The notes: generated by a model not told the origin, from the sequence alone. DNA of 64,000 nt from Heterobilharzia americana (GCA_944470555.2 OX104127.1:155945776-156009775), one strand, 5' to 3'. Positions 13,226 to 25,129 are shown, counted from the stretch's first letter. Translations and numbers: made by a program.

Positions 13226-13844
13226 AACCCCTTATGGATTATTCCAAAACTTCCCAGTTTCTAGCCATACAAATGGATACTATTTTACTATTAAACTATT
13301 CGCAGCCACATATTACTTCATTTCCACTATGAGTGAGCATAACTATTACCCAACGTTTGAAACTGTACGATCTGATGAGTGAATGAGCCAAATTTATGTC
13401 ATTGCTTGCCTGTCTAGGTATTAAACTTCATACCGTGGTATCCTTTAGAAAACTGTTGAAAGTGGATTATCGCACTACATCGTAAATTGACTGAAATAGG
13501 CAACCTGGACTGCTGAACATCGACCCACTGTCTGAATCGTTACTGCGTTTGCTGCGAGACATGAAGTTCATGATTCCAATCGCTAGCGAGTTTGTGAATA
13601 TGAACTACCGAGAAGACTTATACTGAGACTGAACAGCCGTCCACTGATCCCAGGTTTTCAATGGTTCTCCAACTCGTATCAGTTTGCAATAAACACTACC
13701 TGTTAACCAGTATATCAATACAGTCATAATGTCAAAGTCGCCAGAAATTAATCCATCTACAGAATGAAAGTTCAGGAAGCATGTACCCCGAACATTAAAC
13801 TTTATCACTGGTATTCATTCAAAGTATCACTCATGCTCATTATT

Positions 13845-14260
13845 ATTATAATATTATTATTATTTGTCCCTTGGGTTCCTAATGGAACACAAGACTTCAC
13901 TAGCACGTTTCCATTCCACTCTGTTCTCTGCAATCTTTTCAACCTAGCTCCACCACTGCCCAGAAGCTCTCATTTCATCCTCACACTATCTCCTCTATGT
14001 CATCCTCGGACGCCCAACTCGTCGTTTCCTATTTTGATTCCACTCGACGGCTTGGTCTGGTGCGTGATGTCCCCAGTCGGCCTTCTTAGTGTATGCCAAA
14101 TCCATCTACATTTCCTTCCAGTGCATATTAGTTGACTGGTTCGTTGCCATCCAGCCGGAGTGCCTTGTTGCTTATTCTTTCTGACCGTCTGAGCTTCAGT
14201 GGCGATCGTAGACAGTTGTTAATGAATGTCTGTAGTTTGTTGAAAATCCCTTTCATTCAT
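13845..14260 (-). mobile_element. RTE/SR2-like 3'-end fragment (copy 6)
   Basis: About 0.4 kb of the element's 3' end, minus-oriented, with an ATT-type tail at 13843-13868 and heavy 5' truncation near 14260. It holds only the C-terminal region after RT. Confidence 0.82.
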
Positions 14261-14545
14261 GTTACTTTTAAGATATTCCTCCATTTATCTTTCATCGTGT
14301 TAACGTTTTTCCTAAACTTGAAACATTCATTATATTAAATACAATGACAAACTAAGCTCGGAAGTCTGTACATATTGTCTAGAACGACAATAAAAGCTTC
14401 ATGATTAAATTAGCCAGCTCACAGAATATAACTCCATCAAAATCATCTTTCTGAGCTATAAATATTCTTCATCGTCTCATAAATGACGTCGTTGAAAAAC
14501 ATTTCGTAAGTACCCCTTCACACCAAATGACTAGATAAACCTAAT

Positions 14546-14980
14546 GTATTTTTGAGATGAGTAGGGATTTTTCGATTTAAAAGTAGTATTCATCATGGAC
14601 TGATATTGGTTGGGGAACTATTGGAAATCTGGGAGCACCGGACAGCTGTTTCGTTCAACTAGTATGGGACTACTCAACAGTATACACCCACGACCCGGAT
14701 AGGGATCGAACTGAGGTTCTTCAGGTCTCACGGCGAACGCGTTAACCATTCAGTCACTGGGTCAGTTCACAACATAGCGCGACTGTCAACCAATGGAAAC
14801 CAACCCACTGGCTGAATGGTTAACGCGTTCACCATGTAACCTGAAGGTCCTGAGTTCGATCTCTAGCCGGGTCGTGGGTGAGTATTACTTAGGAGTCCCA
14901 TAATAGGAAGAAACAGCTATCCAGTTCTCTCAGATTTTCAATGATTCCCCAACTCATATCTGTCCATGATGAATACTGCT
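14546..14980. mobile_element. Inverted dimer of SINE family B with 14-bp target duplication
   Basis: Two copies of a tRNA-headed, hammerhead-bearing SINE (here called family B) joined head to head: minus copy 14546-14775 and plus copy 14798-14980. Each has an internal Pol III B-box-like GGATCGAACT/GTTCGATCTC and a decayed hammerhead. TAGATAAACCTAAT flanks the pair at 14532-14545 and 14981-14994. Confidence 0.85.
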
Positions 14981-15130
14981 TAGATAAACCTAATTGGAAA
15001 CGTAATAATTATTCATTTGTACCGCCTAAGAAGTAGGGACTTCCAAAAATATACGATTGTAAGCCTGTACAACAAAAATCTTCATTTCAGAGGACTCAGT
15101 GGATAGTACGCTAATATAACCTGAGTAATA

Positions 15131-15134
<4 letters not shown>

Positions 15135-15188
<54 letters not shown>
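15135..15188. repeat. (TA)n microsatellite
   Basis: About 27 TA units within the C-D intron, next to the phrase ATATATGTATATA. Confidence 0.96.
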
Positions 15189-15193
<5 letters not shown>

Positions 15194-15664
15194 CTTATTC
15201 ACAGTGGCCTTCACTATTTCGCGAACTTTCTAAAACAGTATATCCCATTGATTTTTTCCACTTCAACCAATCTGGTATCTACACTTTAGTTTACATGTTC
15301 CTTTTTCTTGAAACTTCAAAGGAAAACGATTGGTTATGAAAAATTTTTCCAAGAATTGAAGACTTCTTAAAAGGATGTTGACAATATTTTGATAATTAAT
15401 TGTAAAATAGAGATAATGCCTTAAAATAATTTGTAAATTGAAATAATACCATTTTAATACCATACTACTAATTGCTAATCTCCTGAAATAGACAGAGAAT
15501 ATAAAAGTAGGTTCATCCATTATTCATTTCAAAATCCACTTCAATTTTGTGCACTTTAATTGTATGTGTGTGTGTGTGTGCATTTTAAACAACATATGTT
15601 TAATAATATACAAAAATCAATAAATCAATATTATACAAATTAGAAATCATTTCAATACACTTAC

Positions 15665-15845
15665 ACAGGTTGTTGTTGTTCCCCTAAACGTGGCATTAAT
15701 CCCCATACTGTAATAGGTGTTATACCATCATTTGACTTTTGTACACCTGGTTGAGGGCATACCAATTCAACAGAACGACCACGTATAACAAATTTAGAGA
15801 ATTCATGATTTAATAAATCAGTTAATAATTTCGGTGGATTATCAT
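15665..15845 (-). CDS. PTK7/otk-like receptor, exon D: first half of Ig domain 3
   Basis: This exon is 181 nt. The acceptor is TTTTTCTAG and the donor is GTAAGT at 15664. It starts in phase 1, needing two bases, which matches the end of exon C, and it leaves two bases. It encodes a linker (DNPPKLLTDLL), a B strand with cysteine (RSVELVCPQPG), and a C strand with tryptophan (ITVWGLMPRLG). This is the same split-domain architecture as exon B. The domain is diverged from typical I-set Ig folds, with a longer B-C loop and glutamines before the splice site. Confidence 0.75.
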
Positions 15846-15914
15846 CTAGAAAAATTTTATCAAGAAATTAATATTAGTTGATTTAAAAAAATTAAACAAA
15901 GTTTTTATATAGAA

Positions 15915-16070
15915 GTAGTATTCATCATTAATTGGGGAACCATTGAAAATCTGGGAGCACTGAACAGCAGTTACGTCCAACTAGTATGAGACACCTCATT
16001 CAGTGAATGATGAATACTAGTTCTAAATTAAAAATCCCCATTCACCTCAAAAATATATTACTCTATAGTG
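15915..16070. mobile_element. Short inverted family B dimer, ribozyme deleted
   Basis: Minus 3' end (GTAGTATTCATCAT at 15922-15935) and plus 3' end (GATGAATACTAG plus AAAATCCCCATTCACCTCA) lie around a small centre. 3' ends point outwards, as in 14546-14980. Confidence 0.65.
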
Positions 16071-16189
16071 CTCATTAGTGACTTACCTCCAGATGGATAT
16101 CAGGAAGTTCTAATCAGAAGCTGTGACCTGTTGGGTCAACCAGTCGGAAGTGAAGTAGATGCTAACTGAAGACCTTGAGTAACAGTCGC

Positions 16190-16440
16190 GCTATGTTGTG
16201 AATTGACAGAAGTTGGAAATTGTGAACCACTGGGAACTGACCCAGTAGCTGAATAGTTAAGGCGTTCGCCGTGAAACCTGAAGGTCTTGAGTTCGATCCC
16301 TAGCCGGGTCGTGAGTGAGTACTGCCGAGGAGTACCACAGCAGGACGAAACAGCTGTTCAGTGTTCCTAGATTTTCAATGGTTACCCAGCTAATGTCAGT
16401 CCATGATGAATTAAAAATCCCCACTCATCTCAAAAAAAGT
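16190..16440 (+). mobile_element. SINE family B, plus copy with complete 3' tail
   Basis: It has the tRNA-like head (GACCCAGTAGCTGAATAGTT, GTTCGATCCC), a hammerhead whose CTGAGGA is mutated to CCGAGGA (16345-16351), and the 3' tail ending CCCCACTCATCTCAAAAA. Useful reference for the family's full length. Confidence 0.75.
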
Positions 16441-16504
16441 TTGTATATATTAAATGGACAATTTGTTCAAAGGTGATAACTACTTTTTAAGGTAGTATTC
16501 ACCA

Positions 16505-17405
16505 AAGCCCTAGATGATTTGGACTTCGCTGATGATAATTTATGTCTTATGTCTTCTAGCACAAACTCAAAGATCTACAAGCGAAAACTAACAAGTTGAC
16601 AGAAGAGACAGCGAAGACGGGACTTTAAGCGAATGTAGAGAAAACAGAGGTTATGAAGATACCTAACGAACAACAGCATCAATAACATGCACCAATTTAC
16701 ATCAACGGAAGAAATCTAAAGGAGGTAGTCTCTTTCACCCACCTTCCCACCTACCTAGGCAGCGTCATTTCAACTACAGCCAGCGGCACAGGCACAGACG
16801 AGCATGTCAAAGCAGCCAGGATCGGAAAAGCAAGAAAGGCTTTCATTAATCTGAACAATCAGTGTGGAAATCTACTGCACTCAGCATAAAGCGTCAACAA
16901 CAACTGGATTTTCAACACCAATTCAGTCAAGTCAGTCAGTGATTCTATATGTTTCAGAAACTTGGTGTGTCACGAAACGCACTTTCAACAAACTACAGAT
17001 ATTCATCAATAGCTGCCTACACTTGCTCGTTACTGAAGATCCATGAGATGGCCAGAAAGAATAAGTAACACAAAACTCACTCCAGCTGGTAACCAACCAA
17101 CCTGTCATTCAACAAGTATGCAGAAGGAAGTGGAGATGGATTGGATTGGATTGGATTGGATTGGATTGGATTGGGTTGGGCATACACTGAGAAGGCCGAT
17201 TGGGGACATCAGGTGCCAGACCAGTCCATCGAGTGGAATCGGCATGGGAAACGACGAGTTGGACGTCTCAGCCGAGAGTGATATGGAGGAGATTGTGTGA
17301 GGAAGAAATGAAAGGTTATGTCCAGTTGTAGAGCCAGAGGTTGGAGTGGAATGGAGGCATGCTACTGAAGCCGTATGTTCCACTAGGAACTCATGGGACA
17401 AATTA
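16505..17405 (+). mobile_element. RTE/SR2-like retrotransposon fragment (copy 7) with GGATT expansion
   Basis: Plus-oriented fragment from the RT active-site region (DFADDxLCLMS-type context) to the terminal CSTRN. The codons for W-I-G before HTLRRP have expanded into a GGATT tandem at 17138-17175. Several frame breaks. Confidence 0.86.
17138..17175. repeat. (GGATT)n tandem, about seven units, inside RTE copy 7
   Basis: A perfect 5-bp tandem array grown from the single TGGATTGGG of other copies. Copies 3 and 5 show a related short expansion (GGATTTGATT) at the same site. Confidence 0.95.
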
Positions 17406-17654
17406 TAAGTAGTTTACTTTGAGGTTTATGAGTATTTTATTTATTTATTACAGATTGCTTTATTCTTCTATGTACAAATGTAACCCTTTTCTGATATTTA
17501 CAATGATCAATGTCTGAGTAAATGTAATTCATATTACCTATATCTTTATGGATAAATAAAGCGAAAGAAATTTTATTTGAAAAATTGAGAAACTTAAATT
17601 TTTTGTAGTTCTTACTATTTATTGACATACTTGTTATTCTCTATTGTTTTATTG

Positions 17655-18025
17655 GATCGAAATACGTGTCCTGGATTCTTCTACTAAGACACAACCAACC
17701 AACGAATTTATCATAATTAACATTCACACAATATCGATGCATTCGTATAGGAACCCTTATGTCAATAGAGGTTGAACGATTCCATCCAACACAACAAACA
17801 ACGGAGAATAACAAGTATATCAATAAATAGTGATAACTACTACCCGTTGTACAAGAAGTGGCTATCGTTCATCTGTCGTATAGTGGACAACGCCTTGGCA
17901 TTTGAACCGATGAGTACGAGGTTCAAGTCTCACTGGGATGCAGGTATATCCAGCTGATGAGTCCCAAATAGGGAGAGACACGTGTCCTGGATTCTTCTGT
18001 TAGCCACAACCAATCAAATCATTCA
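17655..18025 (+). mobile_element. Tandem Sm-alpha-like unit bounded by two hammerhead remnants
   Basis: A partial hammerhead at about 17655-17670 (GGATCGAAATACGTGTC) is followed by the 3' half, the linker, the tRNA-like head (TATAGTGGACAACGCC, GTTCAAGTCTC) and a second hammerhead at 17949-17992. Predicted cleavage points 17670/17671 and 17986/17987 delimit a 316-bp unit. The second ribozyme has GAGA in place of GAAA and is likely dead. Confidence 0.72.
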
Positions 18026-18682
18026 CTGAGAGATATAGCTAACTTTTTAAAATTATCTTCGTTACTAACTCTATCATTTGTTTTTATAGTGAGAAGATAA
18101 AAATTGAAAACCGCATTGTTGTTCATGACATATTTTATTTATTCTTACAGTCCAACTGATTTTCTTTCTACTTTTGAGCAGATATATAAATGTAGCTTTT
18201 CGTTGAACGAATAATAAAATTGGTAAGAAAAAATTGATCACTTATTGATCAGATGTTGAATAAAAATGAAAATATTAAGATGAGAAAGTGTGTGATTTAT
18301 CTTCTTTTCTACCTTATTTCTTTCAATTTCATTTGGATAGATGAGGAGTTGATTGAGATTTGGAAGAAGTGAGATGAACAATTAAATTGCCCAAGTGTAC
18401 TACATAACTCTCATACATTGTTAGCTAAAGAATATAATTATAAAAATGGCTTTCAGTATATGAGACTAGATATGTTGACCAATCCATGCATTTTCGACAG
18501 ATATATAGAAGGTCAGTCATGGGTTGAACAAAACAAATGGTTTATTCTCTGACTGCTTTCAGTTATGATTATTGTAGGTTTCATTTACCGATGGGAAGAT
18601 CAGTTTTCCTAAAGTTGCAGATGCGCTAGGTTGACAAGCGCTAACAAGCACGGACTTCCAGCAGGACTTCCTGCTGACTGAC

Positions 18683-18716
<34 letters not shown>

Positions 18717-19350
18717 TGTCCCTTGGGTTCCTAGTGGAACATAGGACTTCACTAGCACGTCTGCATTACACTCTCTTCTCTGCAGTCTTTCCAACCTACC
18801 TCTACGACTGCCCAGAAGCTTCGATTTCTTCCTGACATGATCTCTTCCATGTCACCCTTGCCTCAGACGTCCAACTCATCGTTTCCCCTTAGGGTTCCTT
18901 CCACTCGAGCAACTGGCCTCGCGCGTGATGTCCTCACTCGGCCTTCTTAGTGTATGCCCAATCCATCTACACTTCCTTCTAGTGCATATTTGTTCAGCGA
19001 TAGGTTCTTGCTTCGTTGATTCGTTGCCAGAGTTCCCTGTTGCTTATTCTTATTATTCTGGTCATCTGATCTTCATCAACGAGGGTAGGCAGCTGTTGAT
19101 GAATGTCTATAGTTTGTTAGAAATCCCTTTCGTAACGCGCCAAGTTTCAGAGCCATACACAAGCACTGACTTGACGTTAGTGCTGAAAATCCGGATGTTG
19201 TTCCACATGCTGATTTGAGTGCAGAACATCTCCACACTGGTTTCAGGTTAGTGAAAACCTGTCTTGCTTTTCCGATCCTGGCTGGTTTTGACGTCATCAT
19301 CTGTGTCGCCTGTAGTTGAAACAGTGCTGCCTAGATAGGTGAAAGAGGCT
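18683..19350 (-). mobile_element. RTE/SR2-like 3' fragment (copy 8) with (ATT)n tail
   Basis: Minus-oriented, with an ATT tail of about 33 bp at 18683-18716 followed by the conserved 3' end, truncated near 19350 at the TYLGS site. Reads KLGALRKGFLTNYRHSS with stops nearby. Confidence 0.86.
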
Positions 19351-19510
19351 GACCGACTAGCTATTTGTAATATCAGATGAAGTTGTTTTGTGTAGAAGTT
19401 ATATTAGTCCTATCTTAATTTTAGCTCTGAGGACCTAAGCTGATAGGTTTGCGTACTTGAAAAAAGAAAATGCTTATCACATTTGAAATGGAATGATCCA
19501 TTATTTAATG

Positions 19511-19985
19511 ATTTACAAATGTACGATCCACGTTGACATTTCTCACAACTGAGTAGCTTTTCAACTGCCCAACTATGGTGTCAAAAAAGTTTTTGTGGGA
19601 AACCATTCATTCACCAAGACCACAAGATACGATCTCTGACACAAATGTGCCAAGAACTAGAAGCAGACACTAACAGTGAACAACTTGAATAGTTATAATG
19701 AGTCGGGCTGATCTGTAATAGTTCACCAGTCAGGTCATCATTGACCTAAACACAAAATACTACAGATCAACTTGAGTGATTGCCAACTGTTAAAGTTGAT
19801 CACTAGAAGTATCTTTCTCTACCTCTTGACACTTTTGTGTCAAAGATCACATCTGGCGGTCTTGGCAGATGAATGATTTCCAGGGAAAATCTTGTTGACG
19901 CCATAGTTGGGCAGTCGAAAAACTACTCAGTTGCAAGGAACGTCAACGTGGACCAAACCATTTATATATCAATTGTAAACTGACC
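19511..19985. repeat. Foldback repeat (family D): 165-bp inverted arms
   Basis: Arms 19511-19675 and 19806-19985 are inverted copies of one sequence (GAGTAG.TTTTCAACTGCCCAAC; TCTCTGACACAAATGTGCCA). No ORF of note. Single copies occur at 13055-13225, 38575-38760 and, degraded, 57180-57310. Origin unknown. Confidence 0.75.
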
Positions 19986-21489
19986 ATCTTATTTCGGATT
20001 GGTGTGAAGTCAACTCCGAATGCATAAAGAACTCTGTTGATAAAAAATCTTCAGAGCCTGGTACAGAAAATCAACCAACACTAGATTACTTTTACAGTAT
20101 AATAAGTTGAATAAAGGGTCTGAAAAGTCTTATAACTAGGAGAAAAAACATCAAACCATGATGCAGACCAAATCGTATTATTTTAAAAGACATCCTATGG
20201 TTTTTTGTATTTTTGCTCAGCTCAATAGCTTTATGTCGACATTTCAAGCTTTTGAATATGCAGGATAGTGAGCAATTGTTAGTCTCAGCTTTCTTTTTTG
20301 TACTAGAAAAATGAAGAATAACTGATGGTCGAAAGTGCTGTAAGAAGACTCATATTGACTTCACTTCAGTTGCTTGCCCATCGATTTGAGTGTAGTGATA
20401 TTCAGACAATGATGCATGAAGAAAGTCATAAAGCTACACAAACAAAGCAACACCGAAACACTTGAACACACCTGACTCATGCCTACACCCACAACACAGG
20501 CAAAATATACACCAACTGTCTCCTATCCTATCACTAAATAAGTTGGATAGTACACCTACCAGTGCAAGACACCAGCCCATTATCAACATCAATGCACTCT
20601 CAAGCATACCAGCATTCATGTCACCTGGATTCGATTGGTGAGTTAACACAAGCCATTAGAGAATTAGTAGGCTGTCACCATGATGAGATGATGATACTCG
20701 TTTAGTTGGGGGGTGATGGAGCAGGTGACACTGCTGAATGGATGCATGACTGGGACAATATGGAAAGCTTCACGGTTTCGCGTGTCATCCTTGCCCAGGG
20801 ACCATGTTAATCTTCTCTGTGTAGTTCCAATGTTAGTATATGTACCGCCAAAACTAGTACAATCATCACACACAACACCCACGCACTTACACCAACAAAA
20901 CATCCATGAGGAACAGATCGAAGTTATAAAAGTTTTCTTACAATTTCATTGATCAATAATAAATTGGATGAAATATAAATCAAATCTAATGTTATTACAA
21001 TGGAATAAGTAGAAAATGAAGTTCAAAATCATTTTTGTCAATTTTAGTGCATCCAACGTCTATGACTGAAAAGTTGAATGGTTCTAAGTTCAAGGATCTG
21101 TCAAAGCACAAGTTTACTCAAACTTCCAGGCAGGTCTTTCCCGGTGTGTACTGGTAGAGTCAGGAAGGGAGCTATTAGGCAACAAAACTCAGTCTATATA
21201 TCAACAAATAGACTAATATTGATAAATGAAGAAAAAACAGTTTAACTTCAGTAATGGATGAAAACAATTTGAAATCGTTAACTTATTGATTTACTTCAAA
21301 ACAGAAATCCAATTAACATCTTGTGACAATAATTTGACTCGAATAATTCACTTTGATTACATCCATCTATCTAAGTTTCTTTAATAAATCATATTTCAAG
21401 TTTCATTGGGATTCTTATTAGAGAATTCAAAAATGGATAGATACAATACAAAAAGAACCTGGTGAAGTGTCTAGCATACCATGCCACAG
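19986..21489. other. Unassigned DNA around the U6-like sequence
   Basis: 20400-20650 is richer in C and A (ACACCCACAACACAGG) and may be part of an unknown repeat. No gene is supported. Confidence 0.45.
20755..20860 (-). pseudogene. U6: U6 spliceosomal snRNA-like sequence, full length, probably pseudogene
   Basis: Read on the minus strand, the segment follows U6 snRNA over its whole length of about 106 nt. It has ACATATACTAA, then ATTGGAAC, then ACAGAGAAGATTA with the invariant ACAGAGA box, then GCAAGGATGACACGC and the 3' CCATATT. In functional U6 the ACAGAGA box pairs with the 5' splice site and the AGC triad with U2. Here the triad reads AAC, the 5' stem has several changes, and the 3' end lacks a T run. 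No TATA box stands near -30 upstream; the nearest candidate is about 75 bp away. These features favour a retroposed, inactive copy. A diverged functional gene is less likely. Confidence 0.85.
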
Positions 21490-22440
21490 CTATTTATTTG
21501 CTCAGATTATCCTATAAAGGAAGAGTGCGCCAACATCCATGATCCGCTTTATTAGGAATGGTTACCCAGACAAGTTTGTAACTACGCATATAAATATTAC
21601 AAGGGTTAAGACAAGAACGCCAACAGCTCCTAAGAAGAAAATATTCTTGAAGCTGAAATTCAACAATGATATTACCAATGAGATCATTAAACAACGTATA
21701 AAAAAAGTCTTGCATAAAGCCTACCCAGCCGCTAAGTTATGTCCCATTTTCTATAACCATGTGATTCTAGGTGCAAGAAATAAAGACAGATTGTCTGATT
21801 CTGACACTTCCATATGCATTTGTCTATCAATTCAACTACTCCTGTGGAGCTGGTTACGTTGAGCATATAATGAGGCAGTTCCATCGTGGAATTTCTGAGA
21901 ACCACCCATCATGATTGAGCAAGGGACAAATTAGAACAATGAAGAGCTCCATACTTGCACACCTAGTTGACACGGGACACTAAGTGGATGCTAGAAAAGC
22001 TTTCAGAATTATTCATCATGTCCCAACTAATTTACCACATGGATAACGCACTTGTTTACTTGACCTAGCAGAGGCGATTGCAATTCACCTTTACAAACCT
22101 AACCTTTGTAATGTAATGTAATTTCTAGGATTACTTCCCCTTCTTGTTTCTATCACTATTCATTTGTTTTCTCCTTGTTACGTAATCGCCTATTGTGAAT
22201 GTTTGAACACTCATCAAAAATCACTCCATTCACCTCAGTATAATCTACTTCATATTTCCAATTTTAGTAATTCTGATTATTTACATTTTTATTTCCAAAA
22301 CATCATCTTCATGACTTACTTAAAATCTATGATCATTGTCCACCAACCCCCTACCACTTGATTGGTAATTTGATTAAGTTGTTGTTGCAGAGCCTAAGAT
22401 GACCTAATTGATAAGGAATATATTTCTTCACTCGCTCAAT
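21490..22440 (+). mobile_element. Penelope-like element (PLE) fragment: RT end, GIY-YIG region, 3' end
   Basis: Plus frames read CGAGYVEHIMRQFHRGISEN, then LAHLVDTGH and LAEAIAIHLYKPNLC, the zinc-linker/GIY-YIG C-terminus of PLEs, with a frameshift near 21840 and stops. PLEs encode a telomerase-related RT fused to a GIY-YIG endonuclease. The 3' tail ends near 22440 with an ATATTTCTTCACTC-type motif shared with 35570-35590. Confidence 0.78.
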
Positions 22441-22572
22441 CAGTCTTTTTTAGATGCAAAGTAGTAAATTGTTCTGATTGATGTCAGGTTTTTGAATTAA
22501 TTTAATAATAAGTAGTAAGTTGAATAAAGTGGATCACTGGAGACAAATTTCTCAAAAGAACACAGCTCATTG

Positions 22573-23555
22573 GAATCGTTATGTAGCCGGTCCTAAGCCC
22601 GAGTAAAGAGGAAAGGTTGGGCATAGAGCTACCAACCCTACCCTGTAAAACCGACCCAACCGCTACAAAAACGTCAAAGCACAGACAAAATATAAAAAAT
22701 AAAAACAAACTTATAGCTCACTGGAATTGGGGAGACGAAATGACGCCGTTTGGTGAAAGCCTTGGGAAGCCAATTGGCAGATGCCTCTTCTCTTCTCTTC
22801 TCTCGACGAAAGCGAAAGTAAACATAGGGACATGGAATGTTTGCACTATGTTTGAACTTAGCGAGGCTGGCCAAATTGCAAAAGAGATGAGAAAGTGTAG
22901 CATAGAAGGATTCAAAACTACGACCGGAACAGGCTAGATTCAGGAAGTACAAATCATGTGCGGACCAAATTGCAACGCTACATCACGCATCATCATAGAA
23001 CAGAGCATAGAATGGCAGTCAACCCTCTACCTCACCTCAACTTCATCGACTTTTAAAAGGCCATCGACAGTGTCGACTGACAAGTAATTTGACAACTGCT
23101 CTAACACTACAGAATACTACAAACCTTCATCAATTTCATTCAACAACTACATGAAGATGTCACATGCCAAGTAATTCACAATGGGGAGTTCAGTGACGGC
23201 TTTCAAGTGAAGTGTAAACAGGAGTAAGATAAGGCTGTCTACTATCACCCATGATCTTGTTGATTGTGGCCGACTGGATCAGGCCAGAAACTGTGATGAG
23301 CGAGAAGAGGGGGATACGCTGGACCGGGGAAAAGATCCTAGAAATCTGGATTTCGCCGATGATTTGTGTTTAATGTCGCACAAACTCGAAGATCTACAGG
23401 CAAAAACTAACAAATTGACAGAAGAGACAAAGAAGACGGGACTTTAAGTGAGTGTAGAGAAGACAGAGGTGGTGATGATACCCAACGAACGCCACCACCA
23501 ACAGCAACAAGCTCTAATCACCATCAACGGGAGAAACTTAAAGGAATGTGTTGTG
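22573..23555 (+). mobile_element. RTE/SR2-like copy 9: 5' end retained, large internal deletion, no 3' end
   Basis: It begins with the same 5' leader as copy 15 (near 22580 versus 63225) and the start of the AP-like endonuclease (NIGTWNVCTMFELSEAGQIAKE). Around 22915-22945 it jumps directly into RT sequence (Q-A-G-F-R-K region) and then stops near 23555. Most of the endonuclease and the 3' end are missing. Confidence 0.82.
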
Positions 23556-23624
23556 TATGTCCAAACTATTACCTTAAGAACAAGTCATTATTACCAGTGG
23601 GATTATTGTTTATTGATACTTGTA

Positions 23625-24190
23625 TTTTCTTCTTGTTATATTGGGTCGAATCTCTGAACCTTTCAATTGGCAGATGGGCTTTCATGTAGTTGCTTCAATA
23701 CTACCCAAATGTTCATTACATTGTAGTCTATTTCGTGACTTGCAGTCAAATCAGAATGCGCATTTCGTCTCATATCAGTCTGATCACTTGGAAGTAGCTG
23801 CATTGCAGTGAGTGATGTTATTCTCATTGAGACTTGAACCCAGTATCCAGGATGCACGTTTCATGCCGTTTAGGACTCGTCATGACACAAATGTCAGCCA
23901 TCAAGTAGACTGCAACACAATGAATATTCAGGTAGTATCGACAGCCCATCTTCCAACAGAGGTAGAACAATTTGACCTAGTATAGCAACGGGAAATCCCT
24001 ATATATTAATCAACAAAAACTAATGCCCGTTGCAGTGACTAGTGGAAACCAGTCTGGCGTTTGGAGCGATGCTTACTAGGTTCAATTCCAAATGGAAGTA
24101 ACATCATTCATTGAGGTGCAGGTACATCCGGTTGATGAGACCCAGATAGAAGGAAATGCGCGCCCTAGATTCCACTGCTAGCCACTAAGT
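23625..24190. mobile_element. Cluster of diverged Sm-alpha-like pieces
   Basis: Minus-oriented pieces at 23630-23890 with hammerhead-like TCATGACGAGTCC on the minus strand, then plus-oriented pieces at 23930-24190 with a decayed ribozyme (TTGATGA at 24131-24137, GAAA at 24151). Strongly decayed. Confidence 0.6.
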
Positions 24191-25129
24191 AGGAGAAATG
24201 TGGGTTTTTTTTCATTTGTTGTGAATAACTGTAGAGGGACAAACAATATCAGCACTGAACTTTGTACTGCAACGCAACGATTCAAGTAGGAATATCTCAT
24301 ACTGGTGCATATAAACGAAGTTAATAAAGCCGAAGAGATATAATTATTATAATCCACCTCCTTGTAAATTCACAAGACAAAAGAAGGAATTAAGCTTATG
24401 AACGCACCTAGACCAATGCGACCACCTAAGAACACTTTATTCATTGATTCTGATTGTTTTATGGACATAGATTACACCTGTATGACAAGTACAACAGACA
24501 GACAGAGAAGAACCTGACACAGAAGTGTATTAAATCAAGTCACCTCGCTTCATAGTATCATACAAGGAAGAGTGTATGGAAAAAAAATCCCATTCAACGG
24601 GGTGAAAGTATATCATGGGAAAGGAAATAAATAAAAGATGGTTAGTGAAAATATTTCAGACCCTGGTGACAGAGTATATATATCTAAGCTATGGAGAATA
24701 ATTGTAAGCTGCATTACCGTGAATCTTTTAACCAGGGAATCGTAGGATCTTGAAGATGCCAACTAAGCGGTTTACACTTCTAAACACGACTCAAAACAAA
24801 AGTCAATGACTCCATAAAATGGTAGTGCGTCTTGTTCTATCCACCCTTCAGCTTCTTCAGACTCATTTTGTTTCAAATTACACTATGCGTTGAGCAAGTC
24901 ACTTCAGACGGTGAAGGTTTACAACTAAACAGGTCTTTATTGCTCGAGCTGAGAATTCATCGAGTAAAGAAACGTTTGGACAAACAAAATCAAGTGTATC
25001 TTTTAAAGTTGTCACAATTCACAATGGTACACGAAGAACAAATGGATAGAATAAGAGTTGTATCAAAGTAGATAAAGTTGTTTGAGAGATAAACAGTCTG
25101 AAGATAAAGGTTAATGTGAATATTCAAGC

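Noticed and set aside
13210..13260. Minus-strand GTAAGTAC splice donor-like site between exons D and E
   Set aside because: It lies in a family D repeat, has no Ig-like coding sequence before it, and D and E already join in phase.
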